Assembly: GCA_947396885.1 (NCBI GenBank)
Contig: OX377202.1
Coordinates: 27,581,407 to 27,645,406 of the forward strand
Source: Heligmosomoides polygyrus polygyrus
Lineage: Eukaryota; Nematoda; Chromadorea; Rhabditida; Heligmosomidae
Reading direction: 5' to 3'
Length of the DNA: 64,000 bases
In this document: positions 52,727-63,100 of the stretch, one piece after another
Numbering within the stretch: position 1 is the first letter of the stretch
Layout of the letters: the number at the start of each line of letters is the position of its first letter
Notes under the pieces: generated by a model
Seen by the model: only the letters and a program-made list of their open reading frames with translations
Databases searched by the model: none
What the model was told of the DNA's origin: nothing
Translations under genes and position numbers: made by a program

Positions 52727-54390
52727 CTTCTTCCCTAGCGTCTGTCCCGCTCCGTAGCTGGGTCCATTATTTTCTGGTGTCATGACGCCATTTTTCAGCG
52801 GTAGATCAGGGTGGACATCAGCAACCTTCAAGTCCATATGTAACGTATCAGACAAGCGCTGCTTCGGCCGCTTTCCTGACACTTCCAACTCAAGGCCTAC
52901 CTTGCGGACGCTGTCTTCCTTTCCACGCAGAACGTGGCCGTACCATCGCAGGCGAGCTTCGCCTATCTTGTCAGCTATCGGAGCTACACCGAACTTCTGC
53001 CGAGTGGCATCGTTTCGGATGCGATCCATGCGCGTGACTCCAGGCGTCCAGCGCAGCATCTTCATCTCCATGACGCTGAGGCGCGTTTCAACTTCCTTGC
53101 TCGCTGGCCAAGGAAGTTGAAACGCGCCTCAGCGTCATGGAGCGCTGTACATGGCTACTGGCCGGACGACTGCTCTGTAGATCTTCGACTTAAAGCGCTC
53201 TGGTATCTTCTTGTCGCAGAGCACGCCAGTCAACGAGCGCCACTTGAACCATGCTGCACTTACGCGTGAATTCACTTCGAACATCAGTTTGCCGTCAGAC
53301 GCGACTGCTGATCCCAGGTACTTAAAAACCGAAGTGCGTGGGAGCTCAATGCCGTTAACCTTGATGGAGCTGGACTCAGTAACGTCCGTCGTTAAGTATT
53401 CGGTCTTCTTCACGTTCAGTTTGAGTCCAAATCGCTCCAAGCGATCACACCAAGCTTGCAACTCTCGCTCGAGTTCATCTTTATCTTCGCTAGCGAGCAT
53501 CACGTCATCGGCAAAAAGCAACGTCCAGGGGACGGGCTTCTGGAGATCTCGTGTGATGGAATCCATGACGACAACAAAGAGGAGTGGGGAAAGCGCAGAA
53601 CCCTGTTGTACTCCGACAGAGATGAGAAACTCCATCGAGGTCCCAGCTGCAGCTTGAACTCGACTCTTTGGACAAGAGTAGAGAATTTGCACCCACTCTA
53701 TGAGCTCTTCAGGAACTCCATGATGCCGCAAGGCGTACCATATCACTTCACGCGGTACGCGGTCAAAGGCCTTCTCCAAGTCGAGGAAGGCGATATGCAC
53801 TGGCTTCTGTTTCTCGCGATGCTTCTCTAACAGGAGGCGGGTGGCATGCATAGCATCAAGTGTCACAGCCAGCTACGAAGCCACACCGATTGCTGGAAAG
53901 CTGGACGATTTCACGAATTCGTCCGTCAACAATTCGCTCAAGGATCTTCATGTTGTGCAAAAGCAAGCGAATCCGACGGTAATCGGAGCTGTTTGCAGGA
54001 CAGCCTTCTTCTTCCAAATCGGAGTCGTCGTGCTTTGGCGCCAACACTCAGCCACTTTTTTCTCCGCCACAACCTGATTAAAGAACCTCGCCAACCACTC
54101 AGCAGGGTACCAAAACTTTGCTCCACAAATCAGCCGCCACGTCGTCGGGCCCAGTCGCTTTGCTTGGCTTCATCTTCTTCAAAGCCGCTTCAGTCTCCTC
54201 CACGGTGATCTTCTTGGAGACGTCATAGGTACCAGTCGTCGAAAGGATGGCTGGATGAGGAAATTCTACTGTAGAGATCCCGATTTCTTCAAGGAAATCG
54301 CGCCATCGCTTCAATGCCTTCTTACGGTACAAGAAAAAGATGATCGTTCTCATCACTGATGACGGAAAACTTCTCAATATCCTGTCAAAG
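52727..54390 (-). pseudogene. RTE family A, 5'-truncated copy
   Basis: Minus-strand copy starting within the linker (about 54390) and ending in a GAA tail (52726-52737). RT is well preserved: an open frame 53866-53135 covers ARLLLEKHREKQKPVHIAFL, DLEKAFDRVPREVIWYALR, GVQQGSALSPLLFVVVMDSI, FADDVMLASEDK (catalytic pair present) and YLGSAVASDGKLM. It then stops inside a fold-back insertion at 53109-53142. Beyond this the C-terminal part resumes (DKIGEARLRWYGHVLRGKED, KRPKQRLSDTLHMDLKVADV). The endonuclease is absent. It lies 200 bp downstream of the intact element in the same orientation. Confidence 0.92.
53066..53142. repeat. 34-bp perfect fold-back in RTE
   Basis: The arms 53066-53099 and 53109-53142 are perfect complements around a 9-nt loop. 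The left arm is element sequence (compare 54949-54985). The right arm replaces about 8 nt of element sequence and introduces the stop that ends the RT frame after AMYSAP. Confidence 0.95.
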
Positions 54391-54572
54391 GTGCAGCAGT
54401 CGCAAAAATAATTGCAAAATTTTTAATTAATTATCTGCAAAGCAAACGCTTTAAAAAAGATGGGACATATAAAAATGTTGAAGCGAAGAATTAGGTAGAA
54501 CCCTGTAGTGTCACATTGCAAAGCTCTTTGGAAAGCCATTGCACCATGGTTTCTCTGAGTGATATATTATAG
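54391..54572. other. Target DNA between two RTE copies
   Basis: A short unique interval. The target-site duplication of the intact element begins at 54573. Confidence 0.6.
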
Positions 54573-54600
54573 AAGGGCTTGAAAGCTCTCATCATTTTCA

Positions 54601-57579
54601 TTAGCGTCTGTCCCGCTTGGTGGCGGGGTCCGCTCTTCTGGTGTGGTGACGCCAATTCTCCCGATCAAATGCTTGATCAGGGTGCACACCAGCCATCTCT
54701 AAGTCCAAGCGCAACGTATCTAGCCAACGTTGCTTCGGGCGTCCTCTGGGCCGCTTTCCAGGGACCACAAGATTCAGGCCAATCTTACACATGGTGTCGT
54801 CGTTAGCGCGAAGGACGTGGCCGTACCATCGAAGACGAGCTTCGCGTAGCTTCTCGGATATCGGGGCGACACCGAACCTCTGTCGTATGGTGTCGTTACG
54901 AACGCGGTCCAAACGCGTAACTCCAGCCGTCCACCGTAGCATCTTCGTCTCCATTACACTGAGGCGGCTTTCAACTTCCTTCGTCACGGGCCAGCACTCA
55001 GCACCGTACGTCGCTACTGGGCGGACTACTGTTCTATAAACCTTCGATTTGAGGTGCTCAGGTATTGTCCTGTCGCAAAGCACCCCAGTCAGCGAGCGCC
55101 ATTTGGACCAGGCTGCACTCACACGCACATTCACCTCCATCTTCAAGCTGCCATCGGACGTGACTGTTGACCCAAGATACTTGAAAGATGTCACTCGTGA
55201 GAGCTCAGTACCATCGATCTTAATAGATCCGTGCTCATTCACATCCGTCGTCAAGTATTCCGTCTTTTTGACGTTTAGCTTGCGACCGAACAATGCCAAA
55301 CGATCGCACCACGCCTGTGCCTGTCGCTCGAGTTCGGTTTTGTTTTCACATGCAAGCATGACGTCGTCAGCATACAGCAGCGTCCAAGGTGCCGCCATTT
55401 GGAGATCTCGTGAGATTGCATCCATCACGACCACGAAGAGCAGTGGGGATAGCGCAGATCCCTGATGCACCCCTACAGAGATGGGAAACTCCATCGAGGT
55501 CCCAGCTGCAGCTTGAACTCGACTCTTTGGACAAGAGTAGAGAATTCGCACCCACTCTATGAGCTCTTCAGGAACTCCATGTTGTCGCAGGGCGTACCAT
55601 ATCACTTCACGCGGTACGCGGTCGAAGGCCTTCTCCAAGTCCGGGAAGGCATAATGCACCGGTTTCTGTTTCTCGCGGTGCTTCTCTAGCAGAAGACGAA
55701 CGGCGTGAATGGCATCAACAGTGCCACAGCCAGATACGAAACCACACTGATTCGTGGAAAGCTGTACGACATCCCGGATACGTCCGTCGACAATTCGCTC
55801 AAAGATTTTCATGGTGTGCGAAAGAAGACGAATTGGACGGTAACTGGCGCAGTCTGCAGGACTGCTCTTCTTCTTCCAAATCGGGATGGTCGTGCTTTGC
55901 TGCCAACCCTCAGGCACTTTCTTCTCAGCAACAACCTGATTGAAAAACGCAGTCAGCCAGTCAGCAGGGCACCAGCCCTTCGACTTCCACAGGTCAGCTG
56001 GCAGGTCATCGGGACCAGTGGCTTTGCCTGACTTCATCTTCCTCAGGGCTGCTTCAGTTTCGCTCACTGTGATCTTCTGAACGGGACCGTATACAGGTGA
56101 TGCAAAAGGAACAGCAGGATGTTCAAATTCTACATTCGAGATTTCCTCGAAGTAGTCGTGCCATCGCTTCACAGCCCTCTTACGATCCATCAGAAGATGA
56201 CCGCTCTCGTCGTTAATGCCAAAGAACTTCTCAATGTCTTCTGCTTGGCGACAGCGAGCTTTGGCGAGTCGGTAAATATAACGCTCACCATCGCGCGTTT
56301 CCAATTTTTTGCTGACATCAGCGTAGTATGCGGCTTTAGCAGCGGCCACTGCCTTCTTTGCCGCTTTCTTTGCTTCTCGATAGTTCCGCCAATTATGGAC
56401 TGTTTTATCACCGATAAACACGTGATAGAGCCGTTCCTTTTCTCGGACTTTCTCTTTGACATCATCAGTCCACAGCCATGCCTGCTTGTCGACCCAGCGT
56501 CGTCCAGGCTTCGTTGTGCCGAGTTCAAGGCGTGCAGCCCGAGTTATCGCATCGGTAGCGTTCTTCCAGGTTTCGTCGACAGTTGTCACTGTCGGCAACC
56601 GAATGCGAGAAATCACTGCCGCTTCCTTCTCTTTCAGTCGCCACCATTTGATTCTAGCCGACCCACATCGCTCGACATGTTTACACCTCGAAGGTGTGAT
56701 CTTCAGCGAGCAGATCAGTGGACGGTGTTGCGTGGCAACCGTCTCATACGGCACGGTCTTCGCGTCTGTGACAAGGCCTTGGTCGCGACGCCTAACAAGG
56801 ACATAGTCAATCTGCGTTTTAGCATTCCCGCTATAAAACGAGATGGGGTGGGAGTCACGCTTTCTAAATTTGGTGTTCACGATGGTGAGGTCATGTGAGT
56901 CTGCATACTCAAGTATACGCTCACCATCGGCGTTGCGCGACCCATATCCAAAACCACCATGACAGTTGTAGCCGTCTTTCGTTGCTCCGACGTGACCATT
57001 AAGGTCACCTGCCACAACAACCATATCTTGTGACGGTACTTCCGCTGTCTTCTCATCAAGCAGGGACCAGAACTCGTCCTTGGTTTGCTCGGAACAGCCT
57101 GTCTGCGGAGCATACGCAGAAAAGAAATGGCATCGTCGCTCTTCTACGGCGACAACAATCTTCATCAAGCGGTCATCGAAACGTTCTACGCTTGCAATCG
57201 CATCACGGAAACGCTCGGAGACGATCACACCGACACCACTGGTGGTCCTGGGACTTCCACATAGAACGGCCTTGAAGCCACGTCCTATGTCCCTTGACTT
57301 GCTGCAGGACCACCTCGTCTCCTGCACCGCACAGAAATCTATCTTTCTTCGCTCCAGTGCTTCTACCAACTCGTACGAGCGGCCCGTCAACGTACCCACA
57401 TTCAACGTTGCTACGCGGGTCTTGCCTACGTTACGGGACTTTCGGACTAGCTCAGTTGCCCCCCGATGCCGTCCTCGCATCAGGGACCCTCGCACACTTT
57501 TCACACTCGCCGGGCTTTGCGAGTGCGCGTCGGCTCCCGCGGACGCCGTAGCATTATCTCGAGAACTCTGTAACGTCAT
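54601..57579 (-). CDS. Endonuclease/reverse transcriptase of RTE element
   Basis: A polyprotein for target-primed reverse transcription. I choose the ATG at 57579-57577 (992 aa). The frame is open 40 codons further up but has no earlier ATG. The apurinic-type endonuclease covers about residues 53-300: ATLNVGTL, CAVQETRW (Glu), VVVAGDLNGHVG (Asp, Asn), KTQIDYVLVRRRD (Asp) and VATQHRPL (His). The linker (residues 300-500) includes EDIEKFFGINDESGHLL. RT covers about 510-810: GKATGPDDLPADLW, YRPIRLLSHTMKIFERIVDG, DLEKAFDRVPREVIW (first Asp), HQGSALSPLLFVVVMD, LLYADDVMLA (YADD at about 736-739) and LNVKKTEYL. The C-terminal region has ARLRWYGHVL and RPRGRPKQRWLDTL. One oddity: FPDLEKAF has Pro where other copies have Leu or Val just before the catalytic Asp. 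All catalytic residues that I can identify are present. Confidence 0.93.
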   Translation of the reverse strand: MTLQSSRDNATASAGADAHSQSPASVKSVRGSLMRGRHRGATELVRKSRNVGKTRVATLNVGTLTGRSYELVEALERRKIDFCAVQETRWSCSKSRDIGRGFKAVLCGSPRTTSGVGVIVSERFRDAIASVERFDDRLMKIVVAVEERRCHFFSAYAPQTGCSEQTKDEFWSLLDEKTAEVPSQDMVVVAGDLNGHVGATKDGYNCHGGFGYGSRNADGERILEYADSHDLTIVNTKFRKRDSHPISFYSGNAKTQIDYVLVRRRDQGLVTDAKTVPYETVATQHRPLICSLKITPSRCKHVERCGSARIKWWRLKEKEAAVISRIRLPTVTTVDETWKNATDAITRAARLELGTTKPGRRWVDKQAWLWTDDVKEKVREKERLYHVFIGDKTVHNWRNYREAKKAAKKAVAAAKAAYYADVSKKLETRDGERYIYRLAKARCRQAEDIEKFFGINDESGHLLMDRKRAVKRWHDYFEEISNVEFEHPAVPFASPVYGPVQKITVSETEAALRKMKSGKATGPDDLPADLWKSKGWCPADWLTAFFNQVVAEKKVPEGWQQSTTIPIWKKKSSPADCASYRPIRLLSHTMKIFERIVDGRIRDVVQLSTNQCGFVSGCGTVDAIHAVRLLLEKHREKQKPVHYAFPDLEKAFDRVPREVIWYALRQHGVPEELIEWVRILYSCPKSRVQAAAGTSMEFPISVGVHQGSALSPLLFVVVMDAISRDLQMAAPWTLLYADDVMLACENKTELERQAQAWCDRLALFGRKLNVKKTEYLTTDVNEHGSIKIDGTELSRVTSFKYLGSTVTSDGSLKMEVNVRVSAAWSKWRSLTGVLCDRTIPEHLKSKVYRTVVRPVATYGAECWPVTKEVESRLSVMETKMLRWTAGVTRLDRVRNDTIRQRFGVAPISEKLREARLRWYGHVLRANDDTMCKIGLNLVVPGKRPRGRPKQRWLDTLRLDLEMAGVHPDQAFDRENWRHHTRRADPATKRDRR

Positions 57580-57715
57580 CAACCATATGATGTGACACAA
57601 AATGTTCGTAGGCCGGCCTGTCACTAGGGCCTGTCGCCTGCATTCGAATGTCCGTGTTTGGCTCGGCTTGCAAAAGCAAGCAGTTTCCAGTGGCACCACG
57701 TGGAGGAACGGACAT
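57554..57715 (-). CDS. Upstream ORF at the RTE 5' end
   Basis: The ATG at 57715-57713 opens MSVPPRGATGNCLLLQAEPN and ends at TAA (57556-57554) after 53 codons, overlapping the main ORF by 26 bp in another frame. In the copy at 12661-14710 the same start runs straight into the main frame. By eye, the intact copy lacks two bases in this stretch (TACGAACATTTTG against TACGAACAACCCACTG). So the ancestral N-terminus is probably this peptide, detached here by a small deletion. Confidence 0.6.
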   Translation of the reverse strand: MSVPPRGATGNCLLLQAEPNTDIRMQATGPSDRPAYEHFVSHHMVDDVTEFSR

Positions 57716-57739
57716 CGCCACCAAGGGCTTGAAAGCTCT

Positions 57740-58499
57740 ATTTAGTAAAATCGTTCACAACTTTACTGTAAAATTTACCTAACAAATACCAATTATACAC
57801 AGGTAACTGTAGTGTGACGGTAGAAGAGGCCAAACCGCAGTTCTTTGGTGGTCCCACTCCAACACCGCTCTTCCAGCCACGTTCGTCGGCACGTGCTGGT
57901 CACTCGCGACAGGCGCCGGCTCTAAGCCGACAAGCGGGGTATAAGAGGAGAGCCCCGAAAAACATGTGGCGGTCGGCTCCCATCTGAGTCTGGCGGCGCC
58001 CAGCCGTTCGTCCCTGGGATCGCCTTAAGCGTTTCCTGCCCCCCCCCGTTCCCCAATGATCCCTCCGCTGCCCTATTTATGCACCCTTGGTGTTGTTGAA
58101 TAGTTCGTGCTGATAAAATGTGCATTTCAATGTGTTTTGTAATGTTTCCAAAAATCCTAAAATCTACGGAGAGACGGCGTCTCCTTTGAGTTGGGTAGGA
58201 ATTCGGAGGTTATAAATGTAGGACTGAAGAACGGAAGAATAATAAGGATCTTCTTTTTTCGTCCTTTACATAACAAACAACAATAACAAATAAATGCAAA
58301 CAGTATAGAGAGGTAGGTTTGTTGTACGCCGCTGCGATGGAGGCATCCTATCTCTCCAGAACGACCTCTTTCCAATTTTGATTATGATTACACAATATGT
58401 GTCATCAATATTCTACTAGTATTTGCAAATATAAACATTATAAGTGTACAGGAGGAATAGTGGTGAAGATAGAACTCTTTGTGGCACTCCAGTACATAG
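57740..58499. other. Unannotated interval
   Basis: Contains a 9-nt C run near 58039-58047. No gene recognised. Confidence 0.5.
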
Positions 58500-59475
58500 T
58501 TGCCTGATAAACCGAGGAGTAGCTATCGCATGCTTTCGCACGCTAGTCTAATCTGCGGGAAGCTCCTCATCCATTCTACAATCGTAGGACGAAAATTTGT
58601 ACAAGATGTGCTGCAGCATGTGGCCCTTAACAAATATCCCAAATGCTCTTGATGAACCCGATGTTTGCTGATGGGGCGGTAAATTCCTGAGCAAATGATG
58701 GCTTTTTGGGAATCGTCGGGCTGAAGAACATGTTTCTTCACCCACAAGGTACCCCTTCACACATTAGGTTGTAAGGCAAGTAACCCGCTTCAACGCGAAG
58801 AGCTGCTTCAACGCGATCTAACTGCCTACAGCGGACATCGCTAGTGACAGCAGTGTTTACAGGTAACAGCTCCCAGTGAAGAAGCCCTTTGCAATTCACC
58901 AGACACTGAGCATTACACCCTTTGGGTGAAGTTGCGGTATTGGCGTAGGAATTCCTGCTCGCCGCGACTGGACCACTGACGCTTTCGCGTGTGGTTGACG
59001 TAGACTACGCCCTTTTCGTCGACAATGACCAGGTTCTCGAGTCAAGAAAAATTCCGCCGTAAAGTCAAGACGTCCATGCACAGATGCTGGCGCATATGTA
59101 GCTGGTGGGTTTGAGTTCATGCTTTATTCCTGCGTCATATCTTCATGCCTTCCCAAGGCCATTCAGGCGACCAACAATGGTGGTGTGTCGGCACTCGAGT
59201 TCCTCTATCAATTCACGGAAGCAACACAGTCCTGAACGAGCTCCAGAAGGCGCTCCTCATTCACTGGTACTGACCTTCCAGACCGCGTTTGGTCCTCCGT
59301 TCTTGACTTCCGGAACCATACGTTCGCTGTGTCGTAGGAGACAGTGGTAGGACCCATCGTTCCACCATGTTACCCACCACGACTCTTGCACTGCCTTGCT
59401 TGTTGAGCTTGCAAAGCAGAAGCGGTCAAACTTGCTTGCAGTCGAAAACGATGGAAACGATGTTCCCTGCCATAG
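58500..59475 (-). pseudogene. Mariner transposase relic, different subfamily
   Basis: Minus-strand transposase with many frame changes. TVSYDTANVWFRKSRTEDQT and RSGRSVPVNEERLLELVQDC (about 59340-59220) are the N-terminal DNA-binding part. ECRHTTIVGRLNGLGKA follows. IKHELNPPATYAPAS (about 59110) corresponds to the conserved WVPHEL region. ENLVIVDEKGVVYVNHTRKR near 59040 carries the first catalytic Asp and TPIPQLHPKGVMLSVW lies near 58930. The part with the second Asp is too decayed to read. I could not find the terminal repeats. Sequence and spacing differ from the copies at 17016 and 49066, so it is another subfamily. Confidence 0.82.
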
Positions 59476-61440
59476 TCGCAACGGAATATGACAAAAATAA
59501 TGGTAAATGTAGGTCATAAGTCAGCCTATATATGTTTTTATAGGCAGAAGGTTCCAGAACACTTCAAAAAATTGCCGGAACGCCAAAGTGAGTAGAAGAA
59601 AACTTTCCTTACAACCTAATAACTCAAATTGAAAATTAATTCTAAAGGTAAGACTATGAAACCAATAAAATTTTTAGTAAAATTAAAGGCAATTCTATTG
59701 TTTCTCAGACTTCGTTACCATTATCACATTAGTTAGTTCACATCAATTATAAGGGAGGCAGGCATCAGGAGCACCTCTACAAAGTAAACTTTCTATAATT
59801 TTCCTCGAATTTTAGAGTTTCTGGGCTATAATTTCTTGCCGAGTGCAGGGTCATTGTAAAGGGTTACCACTGATGACCTTCCATCTTTAAACGACGATTC
59901 CGTTGGCAGAAGGAAGAGCTCCTGTACAAATAGATAATGAAACTCAGAATGCGTTACGTTTTCTGCTCTTACAAGATACCGTCGAAAACTCTGACGAGTT
60001 TCTCCCAAAGAATTGAAGCTAGATCATCAGAATGTCGGCACTTAACCACTTTAGGACAGCAGTAACTCGATCTGATAGATGTTTTGCACTAACTCGTTTT
60101 AATCACTGTGAATTACAATACGAAGTTCCTATGGTTGTTGTGCTCCCGTAAGATTTAAAAGCTTCTTTCAAATCATCGTCTCTCCTAAAGATAAACATTT
60201 AACCACAAGATAGAACAAACCTTTCAGAAAACGTGAAGCAATCGTAGACATAGACATTTTCCGAGCGCATCAAGATATGTACAAATGCGTGACCATGTCA
60301 AAACGTTTGACGTTATTGAGCTGAGAAGTACATGAAGGCATCTTTTATGAAACCACTATTATACCTTCTATTATACTTTCTGGGTCTACTGCATTATAGT
60401 GCCAGAAGCAGATAAGGCTTTATTAATAAGCACATCTGAACCACCAACGCCATTGCGGCAGTAGTAGCCTCGTAGTCCTACCTTACAAATTGAAACATTG
60501 TCGTTGATTCACAGTGGTGAGCAGCATCTGATCTACATAGTTTGATGGAGAACGTCTGCATGAAAGACGAAGTCAAAGCGGGAGATCGTAAACAAATAGC
60601 ATGAACTGGTTCTCTGCTTAGATTACTCCCTTATCCAAAGATTTGCAGTAAATTATTAATACTGTTAATTACTACTGTCCCCATACTAATAATGAGCTTA
60701 ATCAGCTACAATTTTTCCGCTCAACTGATCATTCAATTCCTTGACGATAAGGATTGAAAAGCATTATGTTTCTGCTATACGTTTTCTTTCGTTCAATTAG
60801 AGCGCACGAATGAGTGCAATGCATAAATAAATCGATTAATGTGCTCTCGCTCACTCTTCATCGCATTCTTCGTGTCATGAGACTTTGAACTGTCTATGTA
60901 GGGCCACATCCTCCTCAACAGTTCTGATGTACTCGAAAGGAATATTTATTTATTTATCTATTTAATTATTCATTCAATCATTCATTCATTTATTCATTCA
61001 ATTATTTGAAAAATATATATTATATGAATTTATTTAAAAACAGTGATTCTGTAAAGAGAATAAATAGAAGGTGAATCGTTGTTTCACGAGAGTGTACTGA
61101 CGTCACATGAAGTTAGACCGAATAGTCGCATTGCTTACATGCCTGAGAATTTGGCTGATACTGCAGGCTATGTGCGTAGTCGTGGGCGAGTACACTGTTT
61201 GTTCAAAACGGGGTCCGAAACCTATTTCTATCTGCCGCTTTACGAGCTGCTTTGATTAGTTTCCGAGTGATGGTTGTTTGTCTCTTCCCGGTGAACCAAT
61301 GGACGATGCGACTCCATTACAAAGAAGTGCTCGATTAATGATCGTCCAGGGTTTCAGTAGCTCCGTAAGGTCTTACAAAGAACCCTTAGGATCAGCCTTA
61401 ATAATACTGTGATGCCTGCGTTGGCAGTATGTATATTCAG
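59476..61440. other. Mostly unannotated; simple repeat and weak exon
   Basis: Minus-strand 59921-59826 reads ELFLLPTESSFKDGRSSVVT, then LYNDPALGKKL and a stop, after a good acceptor (CTATTTGTACAG). It could be a terminal exon of a gene entering from the right, but no upstream exon fits in phase; confidence about 0.2. An ATTT/ATTC simple-repeat tract lies at about 60943-61010. The rest is unrecognised. Confidence 0.4.
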
Positions 61441-61673
61441 AAAAGCGAACCGACAAAAGTCAGTTCGGCATTTCAACAAGAGATCAGTGCTTTGTCTTGT
61501 ATATGTCATCATAATTTTCCATTCCTTCATGAGGGTATGGAAGCATTACACTACGGTCCATGGATTAAGATCCTGGAGAGTTTGCTGCTCAGCCTTAAGA
61601 AGCGCAGATCAAACTTTTCGAGTGCTCCACTGAAAGCTCTTGGAGTCTTCCGTTCACTACTGCAAAACTTTGA
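61441..61673 (+). CDS. Candidate host exon, best supported pair (1)
   Basis: The acceptor is TATGTATATTCAG and the donor TTTGA/GTGAGA. The 77 codons read KSEPTKVSSAFQQEISALSC, ICHHNFPFLHEGMEALHYGP, WIKILESLLLSLKKRRSNFS and SAPLKALGVFRSLLQNF, then two bases (GA). They join the single leading base of the exon at 63101 to give GAA (Glu) and an uninterrupted frame. The composition is alpha-helical, as in HEAT-like scaffold proteins. I do not recognise the protein. Confidence 0.45.
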
Positions 61674-61839
61674 GTGAGAAATAAAGATGCACGAGTTCCT
61701 AAGTCCTAAAGTCGGGTGCAAAAACGTTTCCCGGATGTCTATAGATGATTCCTATTTCTCTATGAAATTTTAATTCTATTTTCTGTAGTTCTAAAAAGTC
61801 CTAATTAATCCCGATCATTTTTGTTTCCGAGTGACGCAT

Positions 61840-62190
61840 ATTTATTTATTTATTTATAGCGCGAGTACATGGCTCACACACGTGGAAAGAATAAGGAAAA
61901 TAATTAAAGCAGTACCGGAAAAACAGTAGAACACAGAACATAAAACAAGAGCTGTAAGATACAGAAGAAGGTCTAGCTGTGAATGCAACTACTACAATAA
62001 CTTATTTAACAGAAACTTATGGAATTTACGCAAAGGTAAGGATAGAGGGTGCTCATTGTCCGCAAGCAGCAAGTTGAGCTTGCGTAAACTTCTGTATGTC
62101 AAAAATGTAGATCTTGCCGTGGTCCTTGCAACGGGAACCGGTACTGCTGAAGATAGTGCATTCCCTATCTTACAGGCATAACAGGGAGGC
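61840..62190 (-). pseudogene. CR1/Jockey-type LINE, 3' end
   Basis: The minus strand codes RTTARSTFLTYRSLRKLNLL, then LADNEHPLSLPLRKFHKFLL, the extreme C-terminus of this LINE type (FF-x-R-x-x-N-x-LP region). It aligns by eye with the copy at 63500-63660. The 3' untranslated region runs to a (TTTA)n tail at 61840-61858. Severely 5'-truncated. Confidence 0.72.
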
Positions 62191-62194
62191 ATAA

Positions 62195-63100
62195 CATATG
62201 TATGGAGAGCATTATATTCTGTATGTTTGTGATGTGAGATGAGATGTTTTAACTACACACAGCAAGGCCAAACAGGGACAAATGGCTACGCCCGCACTGG
62301 CTGCTCTGAGCCAAAATTTCAAGCATTATTTCTGCTGAGAATTCCGCCTGGGCCCTGTTATTCAGCAGGGAAAGTCTACCCAGAATATCTGCTCTAAATG
62401 TACACCGACTCTACAGCAATATTACATTATGGACCCTACACTCGGACTTCTACGTATTAGCCATCTGATCAGCTTTGTTAATATTAGTAGTATGATTTTC
62501 CCATTGCCGAAAGAAATACCGGGTTAATGCTGTAGCCCGATACGTTCAACAACAGTTCAGGCATCTACAAGTAAACACTGAAATTCCTCACTAGAAAAAA
62601 CCTGAAGAAACGGCTATTCGTTTTGTCTCACTAATGACATCTGTAAACTTTCCCCAACGATTCTCAGCAGGTCTCGTTATAGCACACCTAGCAGGGAGCA
62701 CTGGGTAAAGTTCGTTATCCTGAGGGCCATTGGATGGTCCAAAAATTGGAAAATTTGTCGCCTAGCAACTCAGGCGCTGGAGGTGGGAGGCCAGGGTCAA
62801 GCTTGAGGGAAAGAGTCGAAGGTTGGGGGGGGGGGGTGTGGTCGTACTTTCTCGGTTTTGCCAGCAGATTCTCTCTATTTTTTCAGCTTTTTAGCTGATG
62901 CTTCTAGACCCTTATGAGAGGCTAAAGGTTATTCTTTCCGGGTGTTGCTTCGACGATCTTTGAGCTTCGTTCTTTGGAAAAAACCCGTTATAACAACAGA
63001 AACGAATCCATTACAGTACTGAATACTGACTTTTACAGCTAAAAATAAAGACTTTATGCTGGCAGACTTCGAATCAACGAGAATAGTTCAATTTTTACAG
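62195..63100. other. Putative intron, unannotated
   Basis: Lies between the two best exon candidates. It holds a 12-nt G run (62825-62836) and nothing else recognised. Confidence 0.4.

Larger units (their letters stand above)
54590..57722 (-). mobile_element. Intact RTE-type retrotransposon with 17-bp TSD
   Basis: A full-length 3.13-kb element on the minus strand. AAGGGCTTGAAAGCTCT stands on both sides (54573-54589 and 57723-57739), a perfect target-site duplication that fixes both ends. The 5' leader is short. The 3' untranslated part is only about 10 nt, TGAAAATGATGA after the stop, a micro-tail of ATG type. Such compact 3' ends with simple-repeat tails are known for the RTE clade. It encodes one long protein (separate entry). 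Perfect duplications, an open frame and the lack of visible lesions in the catalytic core mark it as the youngest LINE in the window. Confidence 0.95.

Noticed and set aside
54791..57595. Many plus-strand open frames of 70-260 codons opposite the RTE gene
   Set aside because: They are antisense shadows of the conserved RTE coding strand; none has a domain of its own. The same holds opposite the other RT copies.
59826..59921. A terminal exon on the minus strand
   Set aside because: A good acceptor and stop, but upstream open segments do not join in phase, and it would oppose the better plus-strand exons.
60943..61010. A satellite or CRISPR-like array
   Set aside because: Only ATTT/ATTC simple-sequence drift; no spaced repeat units anywhere in the window.
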